A stretch of DNA of 64,000 bases from Aquabacterium sp. (GCF_016234775.1 NZ_JACRAH010000039.1:1-64000), one strand, 5' to 3'. Counted from the first letter of the stretch, positions 1 through 9,611 are shown. Program-made: numbers and translations. The notes: generated by a model from the letters alone, not told the origin.

Positions 1-1164
1 ATCGAAGACCGCCCGCACCAGTACTACGGTGCCTTCCTGATCCTGTCGGGTCTGATGGTGGGTGTGTTCTCCGCGCTGGACGGCATGCTGTTCTACGTGT
101 TCTTCGAAGCAACCCTGATCCCGATGTACATCATCATCGGTATCTGGGGCGGTCCGCGTCGTGTGTACGCCGCGTTCAAGTTCTTCCTGTACACGCTGCT
201 GGGTTCGCTGCTGATGCTGGTGGCCCTGGTCTACCTGTACTACAAGTCGGGTGGCTCGTTCGACATCGCCACATGGCACAAGCTGCCATTGCCCGCCACG
301 CCGCAGGCCTTGCTGTTTGGCGCCTTCTTCGCCGCGTTTGCGGTGAAGGTTCCGATGTGGCCGGTGCATACATGGTTGCCTGATGCCCACGTGGAAGCGC
401 CTACCGGTGGCTCCGTCGTGCTGGCCGCGATCATGCTGAAGCTGGGTTGCTATGGCTTCCTGCGTTTCATGCTGCCCATCGTGCCCGATGCGTCGCACGA
501 GTTCGCGCCTGTGGTGATCACCTTGTCGCTGATCAGTGTGATCTACATCGGCCTGGTGGCCATGGTTCAGCAGGACATGAAGAAGCTGGTGGCGTATTCG
601 TCCATCGCCCACATGGGTTTCGTGACCCTGGGTTTCTTCATCTTCAATGAACTGGGTATCGCCGGTGGCATCGTGCAGATGATTGCCCACGGTTTCGTGT
701 CTGGCGCCATGTTCCTGAGCATTGGTGTGTTGTACGACCGCGTTCACTCGCGTGAAATCTCCAGCTACGGCGGCGTGGTCAACACCATGCCCAAGTTCGC
801 CGCGTTCGCGCTGCTGTTCTCCATGGCCAACTGCGGCCTGCCGGGTACCGCGGGCTTCGTGGGTGAGTGGATGGTGATCCTGGGTGCGGTTCAGTACAAC
901 TTCGTGATTGGTGCGCTGGCTGCCTCGGCGCTGATCTTCGGTGCCGCCTACACCCTGTGGATGTACAAGCGCGTGTACTTCGGTGAGGTGACCAACGACC
1001 ATGTGCGTGAGTTGACAGACATCAACGCCCGCGAATTCCTGATGCTGGCCATTCTGGCGGCAGCGGTGCTGTGGATGGGCATCCAGCCCAAGCCCTTCAC
1101 CGATGCGATGCATGTGTCCGTGACCGAGCTGATCAAGCACGTGTCCGTGAGCAAGTTGAACTAA
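1..1164 (+). CDS. nuoM: NADH-quinone oxidoreductase subunit M (partial, 5' end missing)
   Basis: Membrane antiporter-like subunit of respiratory complex I. The frame is open from base 1 (IEDRPHQYYG...), so the gene starts before the window; about 387 codons are visible, and roughly 100 residues of a usual 490-residue NuoM are missing. Many hydrophobic helices are present, and the Mrp/NuoL-M-N family motif HTWLPDAHVEAP is clear. Followed 12 bases later by nuoN, as expected for a nuo operon. Family identity is secure from the motif and position. Confidence 0.96.
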   Translation: MEDRPHQYYGAFLILSGLMVGVFSALDGMLFYVFFEATLIPMYIIIGIWGGPRRVYAAFKFFLYTLLGSLLMLVALVYLYYKSGGSFDIATWHKLPLPATPQALLFGAFFAAFAVKVPMWPVHTWLPDAHVEAPTGGSVVLAAIMLKLGCYGFLRFMLPIVPDASHEFAPVVITLSLISVIYIGLVAMVQQDMKKLVAYSSIAHMGFVTLGFFIFNELGIAGGIVQMIAHGFVSGAMFLSIGVLYDRVHSREISSYGGVVNTMPKFAAFALLFSMANCGLPGTAGFVGEWMVILGAVQYNFVIGALAASALIFGAAYTLWMYKRVYFGEVTNDHVRELTDINAREFLMLAILAAAVLWMGIQPKPFTDAMHVSVTELIKHVSVSKLN

Positions 1165-1176
1165 GGGCCGATCGAC

Positions 1177-2655
1177 ATGACTGATTTGAATTGGTGCGCA
1201 GTGACGCCCGAGATCGTGCTGCTGGGAATGGCCTGCCTGGTCTCCCTGGTTGATCTGTTTGTCACTTGCCCGAAACGCACAACCACCTATCTGTTGACGC
1301 TGGCTTCGCTGGCTGTCGTGGCAGGCCTGCACCTGACTGCGCTGGACAACGGCACCTCTGTGTACGCCATGCAGAAGATGGTGGTCACCGACGCCATGGG
1401 CCATCTGCTGTCCCTGTGCGCCACGCTGGCCGTCATGGGCTCGCTGGTGTATGCACAGACGTACGCGGCTGACCGCGAGATGCTCAAGGGCGAACTGTTC
1501 ACACTGAGCATGTTCGCGTTGCTGGGTATCTCGATCATGATCATCGGCAACAACTTCCTGAGCATCTACCTGGGCCTGGAATTGATGTCGCTGTCGCTGT
1601 ATGCCCTGGTGGCCCTGCGTCGTGACAACGCGCAAGCAACGGAAGCCGCCATGAAGTACTTCGTGCTGGGCGCGCTGGCTTCGGGCTTCCTGCTGTATGG
1701 CATGTCCATGATGTACGGTGCCACCGGTTCGCTGGATCTGGCTGAGGTGTACAAGGCCACGTTGGCTGGCGACATGAACAAGCAGGTGCTGGCATTCGGT
1801 CTGGTGTTCATCGTGGCCGGTCTGGCTTTCAAGCTGGGTGTCGTGCCTTTCCACATGTGGGTGCCTGACGTCTACCAAGGCGCTCCGACCGCGGTGACCC
1901 TGATGGTTGCGGGTGCGCCCAAGCTGGCCGCCTTTGCCATCACCGTTCGCCTGCTGGTGGAAGGTCTGATCAACACGGCAACCGACTGGCAGCAGATGCT
2001 GATGATCCTGGCGGTGCTGTCCATGACCGTGGGTAACCTGGCCGCGATTGCTCAGACCAACCTCAAGCGCATGCTGGCCTACTCCGGTATCGCCCAACTG
2101 GGCTTCATGCTGCTGGGCTTTGTGCCCAGCATCGTGGCGGGCAACACCGTGTCGGCTGGCAATGGCTACGGCTCGTCGCTGTTCTATGTGCTGACCTATG
2201 TGCTGACCACCATGGGTACCTTCGGTCTCATCATGGTGCTGTCTCGCCCTGGCTTCGAGTCCGAGCAGATCTCTGATCTGGCAGGCCTGAACAAGCGCAG
2301 CCCCGTGCTGGCTGGCGTGATGGCCGTGTTCATGTTCTCGCTGGCTGGCATTCCGCCTACCGTTGGCTTCTATGCCAAGCTGGCTGTGCTGCAGGCGCTG
2401 ATCACCACGAACTCGCCTTTGCTGCTGCAGATCTCGATCGCAGCCGTGATGTTGTCGCTGGTCGGTGCCTTCTATTACCTGCGCATTGTCAAGGTCATGT
2501 ACTTTGATGAGCCGTCCGACAACGCGCCTGTCGCCCAAGGTGGCGCACGCGTGCTGTTGTCGGTCAATGCGGTGGTGGTGCTGGCCTTGGGCATTCTGCC
2601 CAGCGGCTTGATGACCTTGTGCGCCAAGGCCATCACGCAGTCACTGGCTGGCTGA
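1177..2655 (+). CDS. nuoN: NADH-quinone oxidoreductase subunit N
   Basis: Antiporter-like membrane subunit of complex I, 492 aa, a normal full length. Repeated transmembrane helices cover the protein, and the family motif HMWVPDVYQGAPT (around residues 226-238) is intact. It starts at an ATG with an AAGGG-type site about nine bases upstream, just after the nuoM stop. It is the last nuo gene; the operon continues into small companion genes, an order common in Burkholderiales. Confidence 0.97.
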   Translation: MTDLNWCAVTPEIVLLGMACLVSLVDLFVTCPKRTTTYLLTLASLAVVAGLHLTALDNGTSVYAMQKMVVTDAMGHLLSLCATLAVMGSLVYAQTYAADREMLKGELFTLSMFALLGISIMIIGNNFLSIYLGLELMSLSLYALVALRRDNAQATEAAMKYFVLGALASGFLLYGMSMMYGATGSLDLAEVYKATLAGDMNKQVLAFGLVFIVAGLAFKLGVVPFHMWVPDVYQGAPTAVTLMVAGAPKLAAFAITVRLLVEGLINTATDWQQMLMILAVLSMTVGNLAAIAQTNLKRMLAYSGIAQLGFMLLGFVPSIVAGNTVSAGNGYGSSLFYVLTYVLTTMGTFGLIMVLSRPGFESEQISDLAGLNKRSPVLAGVMAVFMFSLAGIPPTVGFYAKLAVLQALITTNSPLLLQISIAAVMLSLVGAFYYLRIVKVMYFDEPSDNAPVAQGGARVLLSVNAVVVLALGILPSGLMTLCAKAITQSLAG

Positions 2656-2699
2656 TCTGACATGGCACAACGGTCTTCCTTGACTGAGAGATCCAGCTC

Positions 2700-3005
2700 A
2701 TGACGGGCCTCGTGCCCGTCTGGGCTGTCAGTGTGGTGCTCCTGGCCGCGGTGATCGCGGCCAATTTGCCCTTTGTGAACGAACGGCTGTTCGTGATGGG
2801 GCCACGCAGGGATGCGAAGCCGGTGGGCTGGCGCCTGCTTGAGTTGCTGGCCTACGCCTTTGCCGTGGCAGCCTTGGGGCGGGCCATCGAAGGGCATCTG
2901 GGCCAGGTGAGCCCCATGCGCTGGGAGTTCGTGGCCGTGTGGCTGTGCGTCTTCCTGACGCTGTCCTTCCCCGGCTTCGTGTGGCGCTACCTGCGCAAGC
3001 GTTGA
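2700..3005 (+). CDS. DUF2818 family inner membrane protein
   Basis: Small 101-aa protein with two or three hydrophobic segments: VWAVSVVLLAAVIAANLP near the N-terminus, LLELLAYAFAVAALG in the middle, and a segment near the C-terminus. The sequence and its position directly after nuoN match DUF2818, whose molecular role is not known. Its stop codon abuts the ATG of the next gene, so the two are probably translationally coupled. Confidence 0.8.
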   Translation: MTGLVPVWAVSVVLLAAVIAANLPFVNERLFVMGPRRDAKPVGWRLLELLAYAFAVAALGRAIEGHLGQVSPMRWEFVAVWLCVFLTLSFPGFVWRYLRKR

Positions 3006-3593
3006 ATGTCCCAATCCGATCTGCCCGACGCTCACCTGCGTGAAGAGACCATCGAGTCCAGCACGGTCTACAAGGGGCACTTCATTGAACTGCGCCGTGA
3101 TCGCGTGCAACTGCCCGATGGCCGTGAGGCGGCCCGCGAGTACGTGGTGCATCCTGGTGCGGTGATGATCGTGGCCATGCTGCCTGATGGCCAACTGGTG
3201 ATGGAGCGGCAGTACCGCTATCCGGTCAGGCAGACAATGATCGAGTTCCCCGCCGGCAAACTGGATGCGGGTGAGGGCGGTCTGGCCTGCGCTCAGCGCG
3301 AGTTGTGGGAAGAGACTGGTTACAAGGCTCGTCGCTGGGCCAAGGCCGGCATCATGCATCCTGTCATCGGTTACGCCACCGAGATCATCGAGATCTGGTT
3401 TGCCGATGAGTTGACACTGGGCGAACGCCATCTGGATGAAGGCGAGTTTCTGGACGTGTTCCAGGCCAGCCTGGATGAGCTGGAGAACTGGATGCGGGAT
3501 GGTCAACTCACGGATGTGAAGACCATCGTGGGCATGATGTGGCTGTCCAAATATCGCGCCGGGCTTTGGCCTCTTGAGTGGATCACGGGCTGA
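3006..3593 (+). CDS. NUDIX hydrolase, ADP-ribose pyrophosphatase-like
   Basis: A 195-aa NUDIX enzyme that probably hydrolyses ADP-ribose or related nucleoside diphosphate sugars. The Nudix box (Gx5Ex7REUxEExGU) lies at residues 84-106, with GKLDAGE followed by RELWEETG, so all metal-binding glutamates are present. The residues before it (RYPVRQTMIEFPAGK) are typical of the NudF/ADPRase subfamily. It starts immediately after the DUF2818 stop. Substrate is inferred from the subfamily only. Confidence 0.9.
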   Translation: MSQSDLPDAHLREETIESSTVYKGHFIELRRDRVQLPDGREAAREYVVHPGAVMIVAMLPDGQLVMERQYRYPVRQTMIEFPAGKLDAGEGGLACAQRELWEETGYKARRWAKAGIMHPVIGYATEIIEIWFADELTLGERHLDEGEFLDVFQASLDELENWMRDGQLTDVKTIVGMMWLSKYRAGLWPLEWITG

Positions 3594-3623
3594 GCCGGCG
3601 GTTCAGGTCAGGGCGGTTGTTTC

Positions 3624-4157
3624 ATGCTGGTGGTTGATCTTCATTGCGCGCAAGGGCATCACTTTGAGGGCTGGTTTGCCTCCGCTGATGAGCTCGCATC
3701 CCAGAAGGATCGCGGGCTGTTGACCTGTCCGGTTTGTGGCGATCATGATGTGACGCGACGCCCATCTGCGCCGCATCTCAATACGTCCGGGTTGAAAGAG
3801 CGTGCGCCTGTTGCCCCACGAGGCACCGCGCAACCCGCTTCACCGAGTGCCACACCAGCTTCTGCCCTGGCTCCGGTCGAATCTCGACCTGCGCACGACA
3901 GCCTGCCAACCGAGGCGCAGGAAGCCATGGCTGCCCTGCAGGCGCTCTACCTGAAAGCGGTGCGCCATGTGGTCGACAACACGGAGGACGTCGGAGAACG
4001 TTTCGTGGAAGAGGTGCGCAGCATCCATCACGGTGACGCGCCGGAGCGTGCCATACGTGGCCAGGCCACACCTGAGGAGCGGGCAGAACTGGCCGAGGAA
4101 GGCATCGACATCCTGACCATGCCATTGCCTGAGGCGATGAAGGGCCCCTTGCAGTAG
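3624..4157 (+). CDS. DUF1178 family protein with zinc-ribbon-like N-terminus
   Basis: A 177-aa cytoplasmic protein. The N-terminus has C8, paired histidines and a CPVC pair at 35-38, suggesting a zinc ribbon. A Pro/Ala-rich linker (about 50-90) joins a mostly helical acidic C-terminal half. This matches DUF1178, a widespread proteobacterial family without an assigned function that often follows this NUDIX gene. Probably the last gene of the nuo-linked transcript. Confidence 0.82.
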   Translation: MLVVDLHCAQGHHFEGWFASADELASQKDRGLLTCPVCGDHDVTRRPSAPHLNTSGLKERAPVAPRGTAQPASPSATPASALAPVESRPAHDSLPTEAQEAMAALQALYLKAVRHVVDNTEDVGERFVEEVRSIHHGDAPERAIRGQATPEERAELAEEGIDILTMPLPEAMKGPLQ

Positions 4158-4300
4158 TCCTGGACGGGTGAATGTTCTTGGCGTCACGCCATTTGGCTCA
4201 TCAGAAGCGGCGTACCTGTTCACGGTGCTGAAAGCCTGAGGTACTAACTTCGTTGTGACCGTCCCCTTGTCCAGGGCGGCGATAACCAACGGAGTCTTTC

Positions 4301-5752
4301 ATGAAGTATTCGATCATTGCCGCAGCCACCTTGTTGGTGTCGGCGTCCTCGGCCATGGCGGCCACTGATTTCAGCAATTTCACGCCGCTGAGTTCATCTG
4401 CCGGCCCCATTCCCGTGAACGGTGCAGGTGAGACCACCCCGATCACCCTTGGCAATTCAAGCTGGGGGCAAAAGACCCTGGCCGATCGCACCACACAGAA
4501 CACGCTTGTTCCTGGCTCCAACTCAGGTAACTGGGACATGATCGCAGCCAATGAAACGGGCCCACAAGCAGGCCGCTATCTGTTCATGCCCTTCGAAACC
4601 AGTGCAGGCGGTGTTCAGCGAGTCGACCTGTGGGACAACAACTACGCGACGCGCACGACCACGATTGTGGCGCCAGGCACCAGTGGGTTCGTCGCTGGCG
4701 ATGCCTCTCGCTGGACGCCCTGGGGCAGTTACCTGACTGGTGAAGAGTCCTGGGGAGCAGGTAGCACGAAGGGGCGCTTGTTCGAGGTCACGAATGCCAC
4801 CTCAGCAACGGCCAATGCCGGTACGCTGGTTCAGCGCAGCATCCTGCCCCGCGTCTCGCATGAAGGTCTGGCCTTTGACAAGGCCAATGCCATGTACTTT
4901 GTAGACGAACTCAACGGTGGCTCGATTTACAAGTACGTCTCGGCCAATCCGAACGCCACCACTGGCAATGACTACTTTGCTGCTGGTCAGACCTCCGTGT
5001 TGCGCGTCGGCGCCGGCGGGCAGTTTGAAGGCAACAACGGCCCCGCCATCACGGGCGCAGCGAGCTGGGTGGCGATCACCCAGGCCAATGGCGCGGCCAT
5101 TGCAGGGGTGTCTACCGTACTGGGTGACGGCACGATCGACGGCCGTGCGACAGCCGATCACGGCAGCATCCTGGGTACAGGCTACAACCGCCCAGAAGAT
5201 CTGGAGATCCAGACGCTGGCCGATGGCACCGAACTGGTCTACTTTGCAACCACCGACTCAGACACCAATGGCATTTCGTCGGATGGCACCAGCCGCGTCT
5301 ACCACTTCAACGTGTTGACCGGCGAGGTGGAACTGTTTGCCGATTCGACCACCATTGATCTGGCGACCGGCCTGGCCGTGGGGAGTGGCCTGCGTAGTGC
5401 CGACAACCTGGCCATTGATGCAGACGGCAACATCTACATCATCGAAGACCGTAATGGTGGTGTGGACGACGACATCTGGTTTGCCAAAGACCTCAACAAG
5501 GATGGCGACCTCAACGATGCGGGCGAAGGCCTGGCACGCTGGGCTTCGAATGGCACGCAGGGCTCCGAGTTCACGGGCCTGTACTTCAGCAAGACCAACC
5601 CCAACGTGGCGTATGTGAACATACAGCACCCCAGCAGTGGCAATGACCGTCTGATCGAAATCGCCGCGGTGCCAGAGCCTGAGTCCTATGGTCTGGCGCT
5701 GGTGGGCCTGCTCCTGGCTGGCGTGGTTTCCCGCCGCAACAAGCGCGCCTGA
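4301..5752 (+). CDS. DUF839/PhoX-like secreted protein with PEP-CTERM sorting signal
   Basis: A 483-aa exported protein with a signal peptide at about 1-20 (ending SSAMAA). The body resembles the DUF839 (PhoX-type phosphatase, beta-propeller) family, for example RYLFMPFETSAGGVQRVDLW and GNIYIIEDRNGG. The last 27 residues start VPEPESYG, followed by a hydrophobic helix and SRRNKRA, a textbook PEP-CTERM signal for exosortase processing. No exosortase gene is in the window. Enzymatic activity was not checked against catalytic residues. Start chosen at the ATG directly before the signal peptide. Confidence 0.85.
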   Translation: MKYSIIAAATLLVSASSAMAATDFSNFTPLSSSAGPIPVNGAGETTPITLGNSSWGQKTLADRTTQNTLVPGSNSGNWDMIAANETGPQAGRYLFMPFETSAGGVQRVDLWDNNYATRTTTIVAPGTSGFVAGDASRWTPWGSYLTGEESWGAGSTKGRLFEVTNATSATANAGTLVQRSILPRVSHEGLAFDKANAMYFVDELNGGSIYKYVSANPNATTGNDYFAAGQTSVLRVGAGGQFEGNNGPAITGAASWVAITQANGAAIAGVSTVLGDGTIDGRATADHGSILGTGYNRPEDLEIQTLADGTELVYFATTDSDTNGISSDGTSRVYHFNVLTGEVELFADSTTIDLATGLAVGSGLRSADNLAIDADGNIYIIEDRNGGVDDDIWFAKDLNKDGDLNDAGEGLARWASNGTQGSEFTGLYFSKTNPNVAYVNIQHPSSGNDRLIEIAAVPEPESYGLALVGLLLAGVVSRRNKRA

Positions 5753-5759
5753 GTCATTC

Positions 5760-7211
5760 TCAGGGCAGCACGCGACCCGGGTTGAGCACATTGCCCGGGT
5801 CGAGCGCGAGCTTGATGGCCTTCATCATGGCCAGGGCCGTTACCGACTGGCGGCGGCCCATTTCCTCGACACGCAGACGCCCCACGCCGTGTTCGGCCGA
5901 CAGGGTTCCGCCGTGGCGCATGACCTCGTCAAAAACCAGCCTGTTGACCTCGGATTCAAACGTGGTCAGGCCGATACCTTGACCCTGACTGGGCGGCGGC
6001 TGCACGTTGTAGTGCAAGTTGCCATCGCCCAGATGACCAAAACAGACGATGCGGGCTTGTGGCCAGCGTGTCTGAATGGCCTGGTCTGCCTCGCGCACGA
6101 AGTCCGGAATGGCCGAGGTCGGCACGCCGATGTCGTGCTTGACCATCAAACCCTCCGTGCGTTCTGCCAAAGGGATGGATTCTCTGAGTTGCCACATGGC
6201 TTGTTGCTGCGTCTGGTTGACGGCCAGCGTGGCCATCTGTACCAAGCCTGAATCCATGGCCATTTGCAGCACGGTCTGCATGCGTTGTTGCGCATGCTCG
6301 TCCGATTCGTTGCTGGCGTTTTCAAGCAGCACCGTCCAGGCCGCGGGCGTGGTGTCGCTGGTGGTGGCCTGCAAGCCGAGCAATACCTTGGCGGCATCCG
6401 GTTGATGGCCTTGCACCAATTGCAGCGGCAGGCGGCCCATGACTTCACAGGCTGTCAGTCCGGCATCCAGATCGGCACGGGCTGCTTGCAGGAGCTTGAT
6501 GGCATCCGACAAACTGGTGCATGACAGCAAGGCGGTGGTCTGGCCCTTGGGCTGGGGGTAGAGCCTCAGGGTGGCCGCCGTGATGATGCCCAGTGTGCCT
6601 TCGCTGCCAATCATCAGATCACGCAGGGCATAGCCGGAATTGTCCTTGCGCAGGCCCTTGAGGCCGCGCCAGATCTCGCCGTTGGCCGTGACAACCTCCA
6701 GGCCCAGACAGAGTTCACGCGCGGTACCGTAGCGCAGCACCTGTGTGCCGCCGGCATTGGTCGCCAGGTTGCCGCCGATGGTGCAACTTCCCTCGGAAGC
6801 GAGGCTCAAGGGGAACAGCAGCCCAGCCTCGGCCGCGGCTTGCTGCACCTCGGCGAGCAGGCAGCCTGCGTCTGCCGTCATGGAGAGATTGGCGGGGTCG
6901 ACCTCGCGAATCTGTCGCAGGCGCTGCAGGCTCAGCACGACCTGCCGGCCGCTCTCGTCGGGCACGCCACCGCCAACGAGGCCTGTGTTGCCGCCTTGCG
7001 GCACGATGCTGACACCATGCTGCGCGCACAGCCTGACGACGGCGGCCACTTCATCGGCATTCGCGGGCCGGACGATGGCCAGGGCATGGCCCTGGTAGCG
7101 GCCACGCCAGTCTGTCTGATAGCGGCTGAATTCGGCGTCAGTGGCGCGCTGCGGGATCAGCACCTGTGCCTGACCCAGCAAGTCGCGCAGCGCGTTCAGC
7201 AAGGTGGTCAT
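5760..7211 (-). CDS. FAD-binding oxidoreductase (GlcD/D-2-hydroxyacid dehydrogenase family)
   Basis: A 483-aa flavoenzyme of the FAD_binding_4/FAD-oxidase C family, which oxidises D-2-hydroxyacids such as D-lactate, glycolate or D-2-hydroxyglutarate. The FAD-binding loop VPQGGNTGLVGGGVPD is near residues 70-85. The C-terminal half has the metal-site segment CFGHLGDGNLHYN and the conserved TLSAEHGVGR. The start codon overlaps the end of the DUF2069 gene upstream by four bases (ATGA), so they share an mRNA. The exact substrate cannot be read from the sequence. Confidence 0.9.
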   Translation of the reverse strand: MTTLLNALRDLLGQAQVLIPQRATDAEFSRYQTDWRGRYQGHALAIVRPANADEVAAVVRLCAQHGVSIVPQGGNTGLVGGGVPDESGRQVVLSLQRLRQIREVDPANLSMTADAGCLLAEVQQAAAEAGLLFPLSLASEGSCTIGGNLATNAGGTQVLRYGTARELCLGLEVVTANGEIWRGLKGLRKDNSGYALRDLMIGSEGTLGIITAATLRLYPQPKGQTTALLSCTSLSDAIKLLQAARADLDAGLTACEVMGRLPLQLVQGHQPDAAKVLLGLQATTSDTTPAAWTVLLENASNESDEHAQQRMQTVLQMAMDSGLVQMATLAVNQTQQQAMWQLRESIPLAERTEGLMVKHDIGVPTSAIPDFVREADQAIQTRWPQARIVCFGHLGDGNLHYNVQPPPSQGQGIGLTTFESEVNRLVFDEVMRHGGTLSAEHGVGRLRVEEMGRRQSVTALAMMKAIKLALDPGNVLNPGRVLP

Positions 7212-7693
7212 GGCAGTGGTGCGTCTTTGGCCGCGGTGCCCTTTTTCTTGGGGGGCAGCACACGCAGGCGCAAGCGGATGTAGACGGAGCAGGCCGTGAA
7301 CAGCGCGGCACTGAGCGTAACCTCAATGCCCGCCAGCGCTTGCGAGATACCCGTGTCACTGGTGGCACGCATGGCGCCTTCGGTGAAGTACAGCCACACC
7401 AGCAGGGAAACCCAGCGGTAGGTGTAGAGCCTGTGCTTGAGCATGCCGGCAATCGCCAGCGTCAGTGGCAGAACCTTGATGGCCAGCGCACCGGTGCCGC
7501 CTTTGAGCGGCGCCAGCCACAACTCCCAGGCCAGGCCCAGGCCGATGAGCGACAGCAGCAGGGCGACATTGAGCAAACGCATGCGATCGATGCGGGCCAG
7601 GCGCTCGGTGGGGTGCAGGCCAACGAAGGCATCAGGATCGACGAGCGGTTCGTCCGATGGGGAGGGGGAGGGTGTGGAGGAGGGCGTGGTCAT
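7208..7693 (-). CDS. DUF2069 domain membrane protein
   Basis: A 161-aa protein with a Ser/Pro-rich N-terminal stretch (about 1-20) and four predicted membrane helices between about 42 and 142, then a basic tail (RLRLRVLPPKKKG). The pattern fits DUF2069, a small inner membrane family of unknown function. Overlaps the downstream FAD oxidoreductase by four bases. Divergent from the YihY-like gene. Confidence 0.75.
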   Translation of the reverse strand: MTTPSSTPSPSPSDEPLVDPDAFVGLHPTERLARIDRMRLLNVALLLSLIGLGLAWELWLAPLKGGTGALAIKVLPLTLAIAGMLKHRLYTYRWVSLLVWLYFTEGAMRATSDTGISQALAGIEVTLSAALFTACSVYIRLRLRVLPPKKKGTAAKDAPLP

Positions 7694-7760
7694 CTGGAAA
7701 ATTTCACAACGCGGGCTGAACCGGACGGCTCAGTGGCGCATGGCTGGCATCATAGCCAGC

Positions 7761-9002
7761 ATGACGTCGAATTGGACTTTCTGGGCAAATGCCCGTGAAC
7801 GCTGGGCACTGCTGGTGAGCACCTTGCAGCAGTGGCCCTGGGCTCAAACCTATCAAACCTTGCGGGCGCGCTTTCGGGAGGATCACCTGGGTGTGACTGC
7901 CGGCAGCCTGACTTTCACGACCACGATTGCCCTGGTGCCGCTGTTCACGGTGATGCTGGCCTTGTTCAGCGCCTTCCCGGTTTTTGCGCGCTTTCGCAAG
8001 GTGCTGGAGCAGCAGGTTCTGACGGGCATGGTTCCCGATGCCATTGCCAAGCCGGTTTTGCTGTCCTTGACCAAGTTTGCGACCAAGGCCAGTCAGATGG
8101 GGGGGCTGGGTCTGATCGCACTGGGCGTGACGGCCATGATGCTGATGTTGACCATCGACCACACGCTCAACGGGATCTGGCGGGTGCGCACAGTGCGACC
8201 GATTGCGCAGCGCGTGCTGGTGTACTGGGCGGCCCTGACCCTGGGCCCGTTTTTGGTGGGGGCCAGTCTGTCCTTGACGTCCTATCTCCTGTCGGCATCC
8301 GGTGGCCTGGTGGATGAGTTGCCAGGCGGTGTCAGTTTTCTGCTGGCTTTTATCGTGTTCATGCTGCAGACAGCCAGCTTTGCCGCGCTCTACAAATTTG
8401 TGCCCAACACCTTCGTACGTTGGGAGCATGCCTGGGGGGGCGGGATTTTCGCGTCCGTCGGCCTGGAGTTGGGGCAGAAGGGCCTGGCCATCTACCTGTC
8501 CAAGGCACCGGTCTACTCGACGATCTATGGCGCGTTTGCCGCCGTGCCGCTCTTTCTCATCTGGATCTATGTGAGCTGGCTGATCATCTTGCTGGGCGCC
8601 GTGATCACGGCCTATACGCCCAGCCTGCTGTCGCAGGTCAAGCGATGGCCAGACACGCCCGGCCATCGGTTTGCACTGGCGCTGGCCCTGTTGCGGGCAC
8701 TGGCGGCCGAGCAGCATGCGCCTCATCGCGGCCTCACGGGCGAGCAACTCGCGCATCGCCTGCGCACGGATCCGCTGCAGATCGAGCCTTTGCTTGAACT
8801 CCTGCAAGGCATGGACTGGGTGGGGCTGCTGGATGAGCCTCAGGCGGAGCACGGTGGTCGTTTCGTGTTGTTGTGTGACCCTGACAAGACGCTGGTGGCC
8901 CCTCTGGTGGGGGAGGCGTTGTTGCGCCCGGACGCGTTCACCGAGGGATTCTGGTCTAAAGCCGGCATGGAAAGCATGAGCTTGTCAGAAGCATTGGCGT
9001 GA
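7761..9002 (+). CDS. YihY/BrkB family inner membrane protein
   Basis: About 413 aa. The membrane core, from the segment SLTFTTTIALVPLFTVML to the last helix near LIILLGAVITAY, is typical of the YihY/virulence factor BrkB family (once called RNase BN). Six helices can be picked out. A soluble C-terminal extension of about 140 residues looks like a winged-helix-type domain (GLTGEQLAHRLRTDPLQIEPLLELL). The longer in-frame reading from 7437 lies antisense to the DUF2069 gene and was rejected. The ATG at 7761 (or 7740) precedes the family-like region; neither has a strong ribosome binding site. Function unknown. Confidence 0.82.
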   Translation: MTSNWTFWANARERWALLVSTLQQWPWAQTYQTLRARFREDHLGVTAGSLTFTTTIALVPLFTVMLALFSAFPVFARFRKVLEQQVLTGMVPDAIAKPVLLSLTKFATKASQMGGLGLIALGVTAMMLMLTIDHTLNGIWRVRTVRPIAQRVLVYWAALTLGPFLVGASLSLTSYLLSASGGLVDELPGGVSFLLAFIVFMLQTASFAALYKFVPNTFVRWEHAWGGGIFASVGLELGQKGLAIYLSKAPVYSTIYGAFAAVPLFLIWIYVSWLIILLGAVITAYTPSLLSQVKRWPDTPGHRFALALALLRALAAEQHAPHRGLTGEQLAHRLRTDPLQIEPLLELLQGMDWVGLLDEPQAEHGGRFVLLCDPDKTLVAPLVGEALLRPDAFTEGFWSKAGMESMSLSEALA

Positions 9003-9029
9003 AAGGCCAATCTCATCAGGGGGAACCCC

Positions 9030-9059
9030 TTGGCGAGACCCCGCTGATCGGTCTATATT
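9030..9059 (+). promoter_or_regulatory. putative sigma70 promoter for the CBS-domain gene
   Basis: TTGGCG at 9030-9035 and TATATT at 9054-9059 are separated by 18 bases and sit 50 bases before the ATG of the CBS gene, in a gene-free gap. Matched by eye only; no transcription start is known. Confidence 0.4.
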
Positions 9060-9109
9060 TAAAAGGCGCGTCCCTACATATTTTGTGCAACCGATCGAGG
9101 AGACAGACC

Positions 9110-9580
9110 ATGAAAGTCAGCGATATCCTGCGAGTCAAAGGCAGCACCTTGTTCACCGTCCAGCCGGAACAAGCTCTGGCTGAAGCCACCACCACCATGG
9201 CGGATCACGACATCGGCTCGCTGGTGGTGATGGAGCACGGCGATCTGGCGGGGATGCTCACCTTCCGCGAAGTGATCCAGGGCGTGGTCCGCAATGGCGG
9301 CTCGGTTGGCTCGCTCACCGTGCGTGCCGTGATGGACGACCATCCACTGACCTGCACGCCGGAGACGGAAATCGACGAAGTGCGCCGCATGATGCTCAAT
9401 CGCCATGCCCGCTACATGCCCGTCATGACGCAAAAGACCCTGATGGGGGTGATCTCTTTCTATGACGTGGCCAAGGCCGTGGTCGATGGTCAGGATTTCG
9501 AAAACCGCATGCTCAAGGCCTACATTCGCGATTGGCCGGTGGAAGAAGAAGCCGCCCGCGAGCGTCCGGCGCTGCTTTGA
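9110..9580 (+). CDS. tandem CBS-domain protein
   Basis: A 156-aa protein made almost entirely of two CBS domains: the first at about 1-60 (SDILRVKGSTLFTV, GSLVVMEHGDLAGMLTFRE), the second at about 75-135 (VRAVMDDHPLTCTPETEI, RYMPVMTQKTLMGVISFYDV). Such stand-alone CBS pairs bind adenine nucleotides and act as regulatory modules; the partner is not evident. The ATG at 9110 was chosen because of the strong GAGGAGA site just upstream and alignment with the family start. An intrinsic-terminator-like hairpin follows, so this is probably monocistronic. Confidence 0.88.
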   Translation: MKVSDILRVKGSTLFTVQPEQALAEATTTMADHDIGSLVVMEHGDLAGMLTFREVIQGVVRNGGSVGSLTVRAVMDDHPLTCTPETEIDEVRRMMLNRHARYMPVMTQKTLMGVISFYDVAKAVVDGQDFENRMLKAYIRDWPVEEEAARERPALL

Positions 9581-9611
9581 GCCGCCTGCCAGCTTGTTCC
9601 CGCTTGTGTTC

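Noticed and set aside
2475-3506. 343-codon minus-strand ORF antisense to nuoN, DUF2818 and NUDIX genes
   Set aside because: His/Gln-rich shadow of well-identified genes; no family-like motifs.
4179-4191. TGGCG-TCA-CGCCA hairpin after the DUF1178 gene
   Set aside because: Only a 5-bp stem and three Ts; too weak to call a terminator.
7437-7760. In-frame N-terminal extension of the YihY-like protein
   Set aside because: Antisense to the DUF2069 gene and unlike the family; start moved to 7761.
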